Shown piece by piece: positions 51,058 to 62,800 of a stretch of DNA of 64,000 bases. The notes below the pieces were generated by a model. That model saw nothing but the letters and a program-made list of their open reading frames with translations, had not been told where the DNA came from and ran no database searches. The first letter of the stretch is position 1. Each line of letters opens with the position of its first letter. The stretch lies in NCBI GenBank assembly GCA_024362935.1, contig JANCRA010000001.1, positions 62,772,930 to 62,836,929 on the forward strand. The letters run 5' to 3'. A program made the position numbers and the translations under genes. Origin of the DNA: Setophaga petechia. Lineage: Eukaryota; Chordata; Aves; Passeriformes; Parulidae.

Positions 51058-53600
51058 TTCTCATGGCATAATTTAAAAAAATATATATTGGGCTTGGCCT
51101 TCTGAACCAGACAGAAGCAAACTTTTTATTTCAAAATGTAAAAACTGAAGATTCAAATAAATTTTACATTAAAAAAAAATAGGAATTGTTGGGAATGAAA
51201 ACAACTTTTTGCCTCATATTAGGCCATGAAAGTGCTGACAATTTTTCCTTTTTATAGTACTGATATTCATATCAGCCAAAGCTTCCAGACCTGAAAACAA
51301 AGTCTTGGATTTCCATCTTGCATTTCTTGAACTTTCTAGGCCTGGAGAATTGAGTAACGTGCTGGAGTCAGAAATGATTTGACATTATTCATTTGAAATG
51401 AAGAAGTGATATTTGGCTAGAAGTAAGGGGAGGCCCATTCTGTGGCTTAGGAATTCAACATCTGGTTACAGAAAACAGCCAACAAGCATATCTTGCAACA
51501 TTTGTGAGCAAGATGCAAGACTGTAAGATGATTACATCCCAGAATCTGTAGCATGCAATCCATCCATTTTAGATCATCTACCAACACAGCTCTCCTGAAG
51601 AGCAGGCAGCACATACTGCAGTGGTTAGTAAAAGTTTAAATGGCTTAGCACACTCACAGGAAATCAGAATTGTCTCCTTCGTGTCACGTAAGAAAAGCAG
51701 AGCAGCAAAGGAGAGGCTCCCTATGAGGACCAGAGCAAAGGAAAGAATTTGAAAAAAATTTGGAAAGAGATGTTGGATGTGTTAGAGTGGCAGGCTGGAG
51801 ATTATTTTGAAGTGATGAGGATATTACAGCTGTATGAAATCCCCCTTCTTTACAAGGATACAAACAAAATTAGAAGGAAGAAACCAACAAACACAAAAGT
51901 GCACATGTCATTTGTGCTGACTCTTTGGCTCCTAATAAATGACCCAAGCTGTCTGCAACACCAGAGCATTCACCAGTTTGAAAGCCCTGAAACTTTTCCA
52001 GAGGCTGTTTTGTTTATTTCTGTTGTAGCCAAATCCACTTAACAGGGCACTGTGATAAACACCCCTTTCCCTTGACTTGTCCTGATGGCCAAGAGACTGA
52101 GTGCCAGGTGCTCTCCAAATGTAGTAAATAATTGTCTGTCTCATCCACTTAAGAAGCAGAGCTGCCATTCTGTTGTGTTTTCCTGATGTACCTGCTGGCT
52201 GCTACTCTTACTTTGTTATTTTCTTTTGTCAGGCACTAAATACAATGAGCAGGTCAATAAAATTTTAAGCATTTTATATGATGCTCACTCAGGCAGAAAT
52301 GACTCAAAGCCCCAGAGCAGTGTCTTCAGAAGGACCACAAGGGCTCCAGGTTTTAAAGGGTGGATCTTAACAGAACCATCACTCTGGAGTTAAGGTTAGG
52401 TATGGGTTTAAAGGCAGAATATGCCAGGGTAGACCAGTCAACCTGAATAATAACAGGCATGACATAAGCAGTGGTTTCTGACTTGGATACATGGCAGTGT
52501 TTATAATTTTTTTCCTCTCTTGGAGTGAGAGAAATATAGTGGAAAACACACTCAGTGTTGTGGGATTTGTGGATAATAAAAACAATCTGCTTATATGCGT
52601 TTACTGGGATTTGTCATAGAGCAAAAGGTGAAAAAAGCAGATCCCGAGAGTCTCAGAGACAGCTAAGCTCATGATTGGTGTCCATGTGCAGCAGATGTGT
52701 GTTCTACTCTGCGAGTTCTTGGTGTTCCTGGACTAAACTGAAATGTTCAGGGTTTTGCTGAGGCCTCCTAAGGAATGAGCTTCCTCTGCTGAGCCACGGT
52801 CACGTCTGTGGAGAGCAGCACTGACAGGCTCCTGCTCTGGGTTAGGCTCTGCACAGCACCAGATTTCTGTCACCCTGGGCCAGATCCACAGCCCCTGGCC
52901 TTGACTGAGGTCTGGTGCTTGCCTGTGATGGCTGCCTATGTGTTTTTTCTTTTCTTTTCCACACAGTAGGTATGTGAGAGCTCCTGTAACAGAGGTTGTT
53001 TATAACACAGTGCGCATCCCTTCTTAATCAACACAAAGATTGCTGTGGGAAGGCAAAGCTTATTTCATCCAAATACTCCATCTGGCAAAACAGTGGAATA
53101 AAATCAATAAAGAATTGATCTAAAGCTTCCATGAGGTTCAAACACTATCAGAAACCTGGGTTTGAAAGTGTTGATTTGTCAGTGTTCTTAGATATTTTTT
53201 TTTCCTAATCTATCTCATGAATTTAAAGAGGAGCTTCCAGCCCAAATGAGGACTCACATGTTGCAAACATTCAGTTTGACAGAAAATGTGTATTACAAAA
53301 CCTCCTGTTTCTCAGTAAGCAGATAATGACCCGGTTAGAGAAAATACTGGCAGCAATTTTCAAAGGACTCTCAAAGACACTTAGGTTATGTCTAAGTGAC
53401 CTCAGTGACTCAGAGGACTCTGTGACCTCAGAGTGACTTTGAAAAACACTTCTACAAGCTGGAAGGAGAGTTTCTATGCATCTCTCCAGAATAAGCATCT
53501 AAACTGGAATAAATGAGTGAACCTAGCACTGTGGGCATGCCAGGCTTTTTTCAGGAGCCCCATGCCATGGATAGGGGGCTTGATGGGTAGGGACACAGCT
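51058..53600. other. Non-coding stretch, no gene recognised
   Basis: AT-rich at first, then GC-richer at 52660-52940. A textbook pyrimidine tract (TTTTTTCTTTTCTTTTCC) runs into ACACAGTAG|GTATGTGAG at 52942-52978, an acceptor followed three bases later by a donor-like GTATGT. No matching exon is visible. A small imperfect repeat built on GTGACCTCAG lies at 53396-53440. Confidence 0.55.
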
Positions 53601-53615
53601 GGCAGAAGCAGTCCT

Positions 53616-54124
53616 TTACCATGAGCAATGGTGACACCAGGGCTGGACAGAAGCAGACCAGGACATCAGACAGAGGGATGGTGGACTTTGCTGAGACAGC
53701 CCCCCCATCCCAGTCCAGCATGGACACCTATCTGAATGGAAACTTGACTCCAAGAGATCTGGGATTTCCATATATCCAACTCCCATACCCACCCACAGAG
53801 GTGTCTGTCTCCTGGGAGCAAGCCCCCATAGCTCTCTGCTACCTGGGGCATCATTCAGATCCTCATCCTCACGGGAGGGCTCCTGGCCTGGGCTCTCCCT
53901 ACACCCACCACAGCTCTTGTCCCCCAGGGAAGTGGACACCACTAATTTTTATCATCTGGATAAGGCTAATCTATAAGGCAGAAAATGGAATAACTTTAAT
54001 TTTCTTGTATGTTAAGTGGAGCTACTGTAATTGTGAGTTACTGATCAACCTCTGTAGTCAACTCTGTATCTTCCCTTGCAGCCATTTAGCACAAAGTGAG
54101 CTCTTGCTCTTTCAAAAGGCATGA
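53616..54124. other. Longest open frame of the window, probably not a gene
   Basis: A 167-codon plus frame starts with ATG in a fair context (A at -3) at 53621 and ends at 54124. Over 53666-53854 two minus frames are open as well, so the openness reflects a locally GC-rich, stop-poor composition and not selection on one frame. The translated product changes character midway, from Pro/Ser/Thr-rich to hydrophobic with many Ile, Leu and Cys, where the DNA turns AT-rich. No domain, signal peptide or known family is recognised. Confidence 0.15.
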
Positions 54125-55369
54125 GATGGCTGCCCACCAAAAACAATAGTCAGCATGGGAAAAGAATGGCTGTCCCCTTTTGGTTAGAGACAAACCTCAC
54201 TTCAGGTTGAAAAAAAAAAGACAGTCACAGTTTAATGGTTTTAGTGCCATAATAAACTAAAGTTATATTGCAGTGCTGTCTGCAGTGCCTGGCAAAAGCA
54301 AGCAACCCATCCACCAGGGTAGACCCCTGTCTCCATATAAATGCTTACTAAAAAGCTAAATCACCTTAGAGGAAGGATTTTACTGTCCTCCTGCTAAAAG
54401 AGCTTTATGAGCCATTTGTTCAGCTCAACCCTGTGTCTTGTCAAGAGCACTGGCTGTGTACTGCACTTGTCAGCATTTGTTCTCACGTCCTATTCACTTG
54501 TGTATTTTTATACATTGACAGCTTCTATCATCAAATTTAATGACCTCTTTTAGACAAAGAAGGAACTGACCACGATCTTCCTTTATTTGCAGTAACCCTA
54601 ACAAACCAATTCCTCAGCAAGCCCTTAGACAATTAAAATCATGTTCATTTGGTGTAGAACAGACATGATGCAGAAATCATCTACGTGGCACCAGGACAGG
54701 TGCACAAGGATATGACACACGGACTACACACTTTTTAAAAAATAATAGGTATTTTTATCTTAGACCCTTTCATGTCTCTGTCTTCAATGAAAATTTGTGT
54801 TCTGCAAAAGATTTCATACTGAATAAATTCCTCTAAGATCCTGAATCACACCTGATGCTTAATCAGTTCCTTGGAAACTTTTTCTTCCATTTCATCCACA
54901 AAGAAATCATCTGAGCCTTGGTGAGACTTGTTTCCAACTTAATAACAAACATTTCCAATATTCCTTGCCTTCCTATTATTGTTTTCCTCTTGAAATTTGC
55001 ATAGGGCAATGCAGACCCTGGGAATATCAGAGTATTTACATCTGGACAATGTCATTTTTGGATATGCAGTTCTCAGGAGTCAACAACACACCACAAAATA
55101 AACGTACTGAGGGAAGACTGCAGTTATTAAAATTATTGGTTCTGATGTGGAAGATGCAGTTTTCACCACTAGCAGGGAATCCAGCACCTGAAGGAATGGA
55201 AACTCTCATACCAGAGGTAATTTAGCAAAATGTACCTCACAGAATTGACTTGGTGTTTTGGAACCATTAAAAGCAGAACAATCAGTGCTCCTTTATTAAT
55301 GTATTCCTATGAATTCTCATTACACAAGAGAGTAGCATTGAAGAGTCACAGACTGTGACAGAATCCACT
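54125..55369. other. Non-coding stretch, no gene recognised
   Basis: AT-rich single-copy sequence with no recognised repeat. Only one frame of note (86 codons, 54965-55225 plus), unrecognised. Confidence 0.6.
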
Positions 55370-55437
55370 GATTTCTCTGAGATTTACATTGGAGTACCAA
55401 TTTACATTGGTAGTCCAGTGTAAATCTCAGAGAAATC
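55370..55437. repeat. Long inverted repeat, 31-bp arms with 6-base loop
   Basis: The left arm 55370-55400 (GATTTCTCTGAGATTTACAT...) and the right arm 55407-55437 (...GTAAATCTCAGAGAAATC) are reverse complements at 29 of 31 positions, separated by TTTACA. A transcript would fold into a stem of microRNA-precursor length. The tip of the left arm (55383-55401) recurs in reverse complement at 59817-59835, which suggests a dispersed palindromic element such as a MITE. I cannot assign it to a family. No flanking target-site duplication is clear. Confidence 0.93.
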
Positions 55438-58369
55438 CTTTACATCCTTAGATGTATGGGCCATTTCCTCAAATGTGGATTTTTAAGGAGAATTTCCCAA
55501 GGGAAACTCATACAGGTCTGCTTGTTTTCAACAAAATCTTTCCTCTGTAGGGCGGGGAGCAGATAAAACGCTTGCAGAGACTGTTTAGCAAGAAAAGCTT
55601 TTCTGCTGCCTGTGCCAGTTCCCAGCCAGTGGAACACATCTTGGAACAGGTCTCTACTAGACACAGGGGTGGAACGAAGTTTGGCAAAACAAAGACGTGG
55701 TTCCAGAAACAAAGAGCGTCCGGTGAGTGACTGATCCACTGCAAAAGAAAAGGAAATCGAAGGGGAGGGAGCTTCTTCAGGCTGCATTGTGATGCTAATT
55801 CACGAGATTAACTCACCAAATGAGGTAAGGAGTCTGCTCCCTGGTACAGCTACTGTACAGTGGGGAATTTAATATACATTTAAAGTACAGCAGCTGTACA
55901 GATTGGTGTGCAATGTTCTTGGTTATGTCACTCTGGGGGTCACGAAAAAAACACATTGAAAAACCCTGTTATGCAGAAGTCAGTTTAATACCACTGTAGA
56001 TCGTATCTTTTGGCTGATCAGGTTATGCCAGCTGAAATGGACCCAGGTCTGGTCTGCAGCAGGTTATTTTTACCATTTATACAGGCAGTGATTCAGATCT
56101 CAATTGTCTCACCTGTATAACATGTCCATGGAAACAAAGCCAAGGGCTAAACCCCTCCAGGGTACCTGCAAACAGTTGGTTCTCAGGAAAGCAGGACGAC
56201 CTGCACCTAATCTGACAATCATCCTCCCTCCCAGTCCCTGGGCTTTAAACAACACTGAGAAGAAGGAGCTAGGGTGTGACAATGATTTGCTTCCACAGCC
56301 TGGTGCTGCCATGTGAAGCAAACAGACAAAATAGGCCACAATCCCTTTTTGCAAAGAAAACATATTTTTTGTTAGTTAATAAACCAATCTGACTTTGTTC
56401 CTTTTTATTTAACCCATACAGACTAGCTGAGTTCCCTAAATAGTTCCCACAAGTTTCAAGATAATAAAAGGTCCTGCTTTGTCTTTTAAAATACCTGAAT
56501 TCAACCAAAACTCTTACAAAGTAACACAGAAGCCTGAAGACTGACCTGGGTAATAGGTGACCAACATGTGTTTCCTAAACTTCATGACTATTAAGCACAA
56601 GGTATGAAAATCTTTTTAACTTTCTGGTTTGGTCTGGTTTTATGTGGTTTTTTTGAGAATTGTGTGGGGCTTTTTTTGCCTGGGACTCTGCAGATATTTT
56701 ATTAGAAAGCCTCTGGCCACACAATTGTCTCCAGGTCACCACGAAATGTCATCAGACACCTGCTCAGAGAGTGTGCAGTTATTCCATCAGTGCCTCTCCT
56801 CCTGTACACAGCTCCTTCATACCATGCCAGTGCATTACATAAGCTCCCCAAGTCTCCAAGTACTTGAGTCTGTTTGACCTAAATAAATAACCAATTCTGC
56901 CACCTCTAAGCAGCCCACAACATTTTTCCATGCACCTCTTCTCACAGTATAGTGCACTCCATTGAGTGAGGGTGGCAGAACCCGGCCTGAGGAGGCTCAG
57001 CTGTGCAGAAATTGTTTGGTGGTTGGACTGAGAATTTCAACAGTGGTATTTGTCCACCCCACTAATATCTTGAAGCCCTAATTTAAACTCCATAAAGCAA
57101 GCCAGGCTTCATGGAGCAGCAAAGTGCTCTTTACTGGCTTGTATAACAAAACAGACTCATGATTAATTATATCAAGTATAATCAAAATCCTACGCACTAT
57201 TAATTTAAGATAGGAAATACAGCAGTAAAATAAGATAATATCTGCTGCTGTAATTTCTTTCCCTGAGGACTTTGCTACTGTAGGCCTAAAGAAATAAATG
57301 ACAGGCTAGGCAGTTACACCCTTTTTTATTTTGCTACCTTGCATTCACTGTGCAAATGTATAGTTTTTTCCTATCCCTGGTGATGTTTTTCACCAGAAAT
57401 GTTAATAAAATTTTCTCTTTTCTCTCTAGTAGGTACTGTCTGTTGCATGTGTGGTGGTATTTGTATGGCATAAAAAGCACAGAGTTAACAAAGTTCATAG
57501 ATTAACCTACTCTGATCCCACAACTTCCATCAAAAAGCCTTCCTTTCCTCTGTGTGCTCATGTGCCTGTAAGAACATTCTGGATTTGCTCCATTACTTTT
57601 TTCTAGTTTTATTTTTGCCACTGCTTCACCAAAAAGACTTGTTACTGCAACTTTTTCTTTTTTTTAATATAAAGCACTTAGGATATCTCGTGAAATTATC
57701 TAAGGGCTTCCTCGTGCAAAGCATCATGAAAATTCTGGAGAAATCCTAATCCTATTAAGATCAATGGTATCTTTGCCATGCACTTCAACACTGCCAGGAT
57801 TAAGACCCCTGTTGGTTTATAATGATGAGATGTTATTTGGATGATTAAGTATTCCTGAGAGGAGGTTTGGGTAAGCAGCCAATCAAAATTATTGGTTAGT
57901 CCAGCCTCAGTCATGGCTTTTCCCTAATTTGCATAAAACAACTCAAGATTTGAGTTTCTGTGGAAAAAATAAATCAGGTAAGTTTAGTGTAGTTTTTGGT
58001 TTCACTGCAAAAGTTACACTGAACTTTGGTATGTCACTGTTTGCTTAAAAAACATTCTTTCTGAATTCCTCCACACTTTTTTTTTATCCCTCTGAAGAGT
58101 TTTAGGTCATTCTTGCTGAAGACGAGTGGATTTCATCAAGCTGTAGAACTACTTTGATGGTCTGGAGTGTATTTTACTGGGTCATGGATTTGCTGCCTTT
58201 AGCATTTGCTTAAGGAGCATGTCATCACATCTCAAACAAAACCAGTTCTGTCATTTGAGTGCTTTTATCAGGCTCTGCTGTCCTGGTATGCAATGAACCA
58301 CAAAACTTGTTATGCACCCCTTTAAATTATTACTTTACTGGGACAAATGAATGAAGTTAAATTTGTATT
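55438..58369. other. Non-coding stretch around the 55.6 kb candidate
   Basis: Includes two near-palindromic 17-bp words at 55844-55860 and 55885-55901, a strong acceptor-like tract ending at 57429 (TTTTCTCTCTAG, again followed by TAGGTA), and a full-consensus donor CAG|GTAAGT at 57975-57983 preceded by a 67-bp segment (57911-57977) with one open frame but a weak acceptor. No gene is supported. Confidence 0.55.
55550..55722 (+). promoter_or_regulatory. Possible small promoter and first exon
   Basis: A GC box (GGGCGGGG, 55550-55557) is followed by five more CpGs within about 170 bp, ending in TCCG|GTGAGT (donor-like at 55723-55728). GC box plus CpGs plus a donor is the outline of a first exon of a non-coding or alternative transcript. 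Against this, the CpG density is modest, and minus frames of 115 and 78 codons overlap the same interval without recognised domains. Confidence 0.2.
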
Positions 58370-58600
58370 TGGGGCTGTTCTGCTGGTGCTTTTGGCTGGT
58401 AAAACCATGAAGATTTAGTCTGTGGTGGCTGGTGGGTAGAGCTTGCTTGTCAGTTTTCTTTTGCCTTGTGTGTGTGTTTGAGTGTGTGGTTTGCTGTTTG
58501 TGCAGCAGGGGTTTTTTAAAGTTTGCATGTTTGGCTTTTGCAGTGTGAGCTGTTGGATCTTTATTCAGTCTGGCTTCTGCCATCACAAGTAGGTGTCAGA
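58370..58600. other. G+T-skewed block with short (TG)n
   Basis: The plus strand is dominated by G and T for some 230 bp, with a (TG)5-6 core at 58467-58487 and repeated TGGTGG, TTTGTG and TTGCTG words. The minus strand is accordingly A+C-rich, which gives an artefactual His/Lys/Thr/Gln-rich frame at 58335-58586. Degenerate TG-rich sequence is the simplest reading. Confidence 0.6.
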
Positions 58601-59816
58601 TCCACAGCATCATGGGTGGGGTAAAAGTGGCAAATAAAATAAGTGGCAAACAAAAGCTGAGAGTCTTAGGTTTCCTACGGTATACACTCCATTGAGATTC
58701 TTTAGATTATGTCCAAAACTCATAAGAGTCTCTAAAACCTCAGATATCATCCATCCAGACCACTATGCCACTCCATTCCAAAGCTGCTTGTAATTTTCAA
58801 TATATCTCCTGCTCTCTTTGCCTGAGAATATTCTGAGAAACCAGCAGGACAAATAATCAGGGTTAATTCTGACTATAACAACATCAACTTTCATTTATAC
58901 CAAAGTTACAGGGAGGGCATCTCCACTTTTAGTGCAGATGAATTATTTAAAAGGGAGGAGGGGAGAGATAGGATCACAACCAAAGTACGTGCCTTATCAA
59001 AATTGTCAGGGCTTTTACATTCCATTTCCTTGTGATAAGACTCTTGTGCTGAGCTGGTATTCGGAAGCGAGCCCAAAGGGCTGACTGATAAGTTTACATA
59101 AGGAAGGAAATAATCAATTTAGGGCTGTTACTGAATGAGCTCTTATCATGTTCATTTCCTCACTATTGCTTCTCAAGCTAAATATTACATGTTTAGGAGC
59201 AACATCAAAAGATTTAACATTCTAGCCTCTGCATTTTATTAAGGAAAACTCTTTCAATAGCACGAAGCCTTTGCTGGCTGCACAATAAGTTAGTCATTCA
59301 TGCACTGACAAACTTGCATTTTAAGACACTAATATTTATGTTGAAGGAAGAAATACATTCTTGAAGGAAGATGACCCTTTTTTCCAGCTTGCTATCTAAT
59401 ATTTGAAGTACAGAAAAAGGACCCTAAAAGGTACTAATAGGTAGAACACTAAATTCCTTTCTGTAGATTTGCTTCTCCTTCTCCTGTAATGTGCTTTGTT
59501 TAACTGCACTAGACTAGTTTTTCTCCAAAAAAGATGATAGCAGCATGATTTGTGGGTGCACATGATTTGTCATGTTTAAGTTTAAAAATGTGGCTCTTAT
59601 TTTGAGTCTGCTTTAAACCATAAAAATGTACATTGTGTCTGGTAAGTGACTGACTGGAGCCACTTTTGTCCACAGTAGCCTTGCAGTGCTTTTGAGAGCT
59701 TCATCCAGGGCAGAGTCATTTGAACAAGATCAAAATGGAATTACTGGGAAAGAGTGGGGAGGGAGAGTCCCAACTTAAATAGAATGATGGTAGCATTTAA
59801 GTTGGTTGTATCATGT
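58601..59816. other. Non-coding stretch, no gene recognised
   Basis: Other than the possible conserved block at 58940-59170, AT-rich single-copy DNA without recognised features. Confidence 0.55.
58940..59170. other. Possible conserved non-coding element
   Basis: Complex-word sequence with clustered CpGs (AGTACGTGCC, TATTCGGAAGCGAGCCC) in an AT-rich region and homeodomain-like AATCAATTTA. The CpG survival is the main reason to suspect constraint. No coding frame of note. Confidence 0.22.
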
Positions 59817-59835
59817 ATTGGTACTCCAATGTAAA
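59817..59835. repeat. 19-bp copy of the 55.4 kb hairpin tip
   Basis: ATTGGTACTCCAATGTAAA is the exact reverse complement of 55383-55401. It carries ATTGG...CCAAT arms of its own. Flanking bases do not extend the match. A 19-bp exact match between two points of a 64-kb window is unlikely by chance, so this may be a second, eroded copy of the same small element. Confidence 0.75.
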
Positions 59836-62800
59836 ACAACTACAGGTTTAAAACACTGCAGCTCTCACATTATGTCAATATTTATTTCTCTTTACTTAAC
59901 GTGGTTCCTACCTTGTTCATAGTCAGCACTGAGGAGGATCTACTCAGGTCTTAGCTGAGATGTTTGGTTTTCCACAAACACAGACAATATTTGTATCTTA
60001 ACATATTTTTGACTGGTCTGTGTCCAATCATTAAGGAAGACCACAGAGATCCTCTAACTCTGCCATGGCTATAAAACATTGTCCACTGGTATGCAACTGC
60101 TACAGAAAGTGTACCCATGGGCAATTCCCTCTGCCAACAAATTTAACAACAATACCACGATCAAGCCTCAACTGAGAGAAAATCTGGGAAGAAATGTACT
60201 TTCTCCCCTGATCCAGCAAAACCTGAAGTTTCAGACCATCAGGACACTTCACAAGGTTCATCCACTCCACTGTGAGCAGCCTCCTTCCAAAGCTGCCATT
60301 ACAATTGCTTTGCTCATGTTTCAGCACTGCTGGATCCAGGTATTTCATTCTAGCACATCTTTAGTTTCCAAAACTAGATTTATTTATGGAGCAGAGACCA
60401 CTTCCTTTCCGGAAAGGTTATATACCTTTCATCACCTGTAATGAATATATGGCTTAATGAATTCATCAGGAGCCTGATGGAAAGACCTTGAAATGAAGTG
60501 GAATCTGTTCAACAGTTTGCTGCCTGAAGAAAATACAGAATACTCAGCTTGGACACAAAGGATGATGCATTTGCATTTAACAGCCAATTTTAAGCAAGAA
60601 ATGTAATGCTTGTCTCCCTGGGCCCCATGGTGTGTGCAGCCTCAGCTAGGCTTTGATCCAAAACCCTTGACCTAACTCTTTGAGGTACAAACACTGTAGC
60701 ACAGGAATTGTTTAATACAGATACTCTCTAAATTGTTTCCCAGAGAACATTCAAATAAAACAGGCATTGTACTTCAGCAGGCAGCCCTGTCCTTCTGTAG
60801 GAAAGCTGACATTCATTTACAGGGAGGGCAGCAAAGTTGTCCAAGGATCATCAGGTGCTAAAGAGAAGGGCAGGGCCTTCCTACTGTCCAGCACATCCAG
60901 GAAGATGAGGAGATCACTGAAACCATGCAGCAATGAGTAACCAATTGTTATGAGTGAGACTTTCTGTGGTACCGTGTCTGCACACTTTATAAATCATTGA
61001 CAGCTTTGTTATGCAAGTGATCACTGGTACCTTGTAAACAGAGCTTCTCCATGCTCTGTTGATCTTTCTGCTGCAATTTGTTGCAGGCCAATAGCTGTTT
61101 AAATAATTTCTGACATGGAAAAGCCCAGGCCGGATCCAAAAGTGTAAACCCTTAGGCTCAGCTGCTCAATCCAGGCAGCTCAGAGCATCTGCATTGGAGT
61201 GCTTGGCACGGCCAGTGCAGCACACCCAGAGCCTCAGCAAGCTCTGACTGCCACTTCCAGTCCCTCCATTTAGGGGATCAAAACTGGAAATTCTGGGACA
61301 TTCAAAAAGAGAGGTGAAACTTTTGCTAGACAGGTTATTTAATCTCTCGGGTTCAGTCTGTCTACACAGTTCTGTTCAGTTCTGTCTGTAAGGGACAGAA
61401 ATACTTTCTTCAGGAGATCAGTTTTGCATTATTTAATTATTATTATTGTTGTTGCTGCTGCCATTGGTCATAATTACCAGACCAGGTAATTGTCACATCA
61501 GTAACATCAGTTTATGTCACCTGGCTACTAGTAAAGTAGATTGGCTACTTTTCCTTGCTTTCTATGGTGATGAGAAAACCTAAATATATCTGGGTTGATA
61601 ACACCAAATGTGGCATACACTGGCAGCCCCTGGAAACAAAGTTTAGTCAGATGGCAATAGATTTCAGTAAAATACTCTGGATTTACACCAAAAGGAATGA
61701 GAGCAGACTGAATTTTTATTACATTCACCTGTGTTTGTAATCACAGGCTTACTAGGCTACTACCAAAATTTCATCTGAAAGGCATCAGTGCTAGTGGCAA
61801 AAATGGCATTCTGGCCAGAACAAATATTTTACTTTCAGTAAATAAATTTTCACCTTCCTGCCTAAGAATAATGTTGTTGAATTACAGCTGAAAAGCTCAG
61901 AAGTGCTTTGCTTCCAATATAAGCTACTAATGAATGTAAGGGACACTCACTGCAGTTCAAGATCCAGCAGGATCTTCCAATGAGAGGCTAGGAACTCCAC
62001 AGAAGCATGATCTCATGGAAAAAATATGATTGAATGCAACCCTCAGTAGAAAAGTTCCTTATATTTCCCTTTTTCAAGGGACATTTTTACTGGTATAACA
62101 TTAGCTAATTCTGGGAAATGTCAAGTCTGCCTACAAAAGGATTAAGAAAAGAGGTTTAGAAAAATAGGACACATAAATCAAGGTTCCCCATAAAACTTCA
62201 GATGATAGAGGTTTTTTAATTATTAGTTACTTTTTGGAAAAATCAGGGCACTCCATTTTCATCGAGTGTCTGCTCTGTACCCTTTAACATAACTTAATAA
62301 GTAGAAACACAGGAAGAGAAAGGCAGTAAAATGTAGATATGGATGGGAAGGTTTTAACTTTGCCATGAAGCTGATATCCCTACAGAAAACCCATACTGAA
62401 ACCTCAGCCTGAACACCTCCCTGCCCTGCCAGACCTATTTTCCTGCATTTTCATTTTTCAGTGTGCAGGAAGGTGTTGCAGCCTGGGGGACTAAATGAGG
62501 CATCTGTGACATCAGTGCCAGCAGCACAATTCCAGAGGTCACTCCAGCCACACTCCTCAGGTCCTATTTCAGGTTCCTTCCATCCCAGAGCATCATTCCA
62601 GCTGCAGCAGGCTGTTGTGTGCATCACTCCTGGTGTGGCAGGAAATTGGTCCTGCCATGGTGTACATTTCCCCTCGCTGTTATCATTATTTTCATTCACA
62701 GAAACAATTTAATAACCAGCAAAGGGACAAACTGCCATAAGCATTAGGATGTTTTGTCTAGGATCCTGGCTCCAAGCCTGGAATTTTTGTCATGAGGTGA

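Noticed and set aside
53616..53942. A protein-coding exon on the minus strand (108 codons)
   Set aside because: Three frames are open at once, so low stop density explains it; no domain or convincing splice sites.
55440..55787. A minus-strand coding exon (115 codons)
   Set aside because: A second minus frame is open in the same interval and neither peptide is recognised; the plus-strand CpG and donor signals are the more notable feature.
58335..58586. His/Lys/Thr-rich minus-strand protein
   Set aside because: An artefact of G+T-skewed simple sequence on the plus strand.
60404..60417. 14-bp palindrome CCTTTCCGGAAAGG as a regulatory site
   Set aside because: A single short palindrome with an ETS-like GGAA core on both strands is not enough to call a site without conservation.
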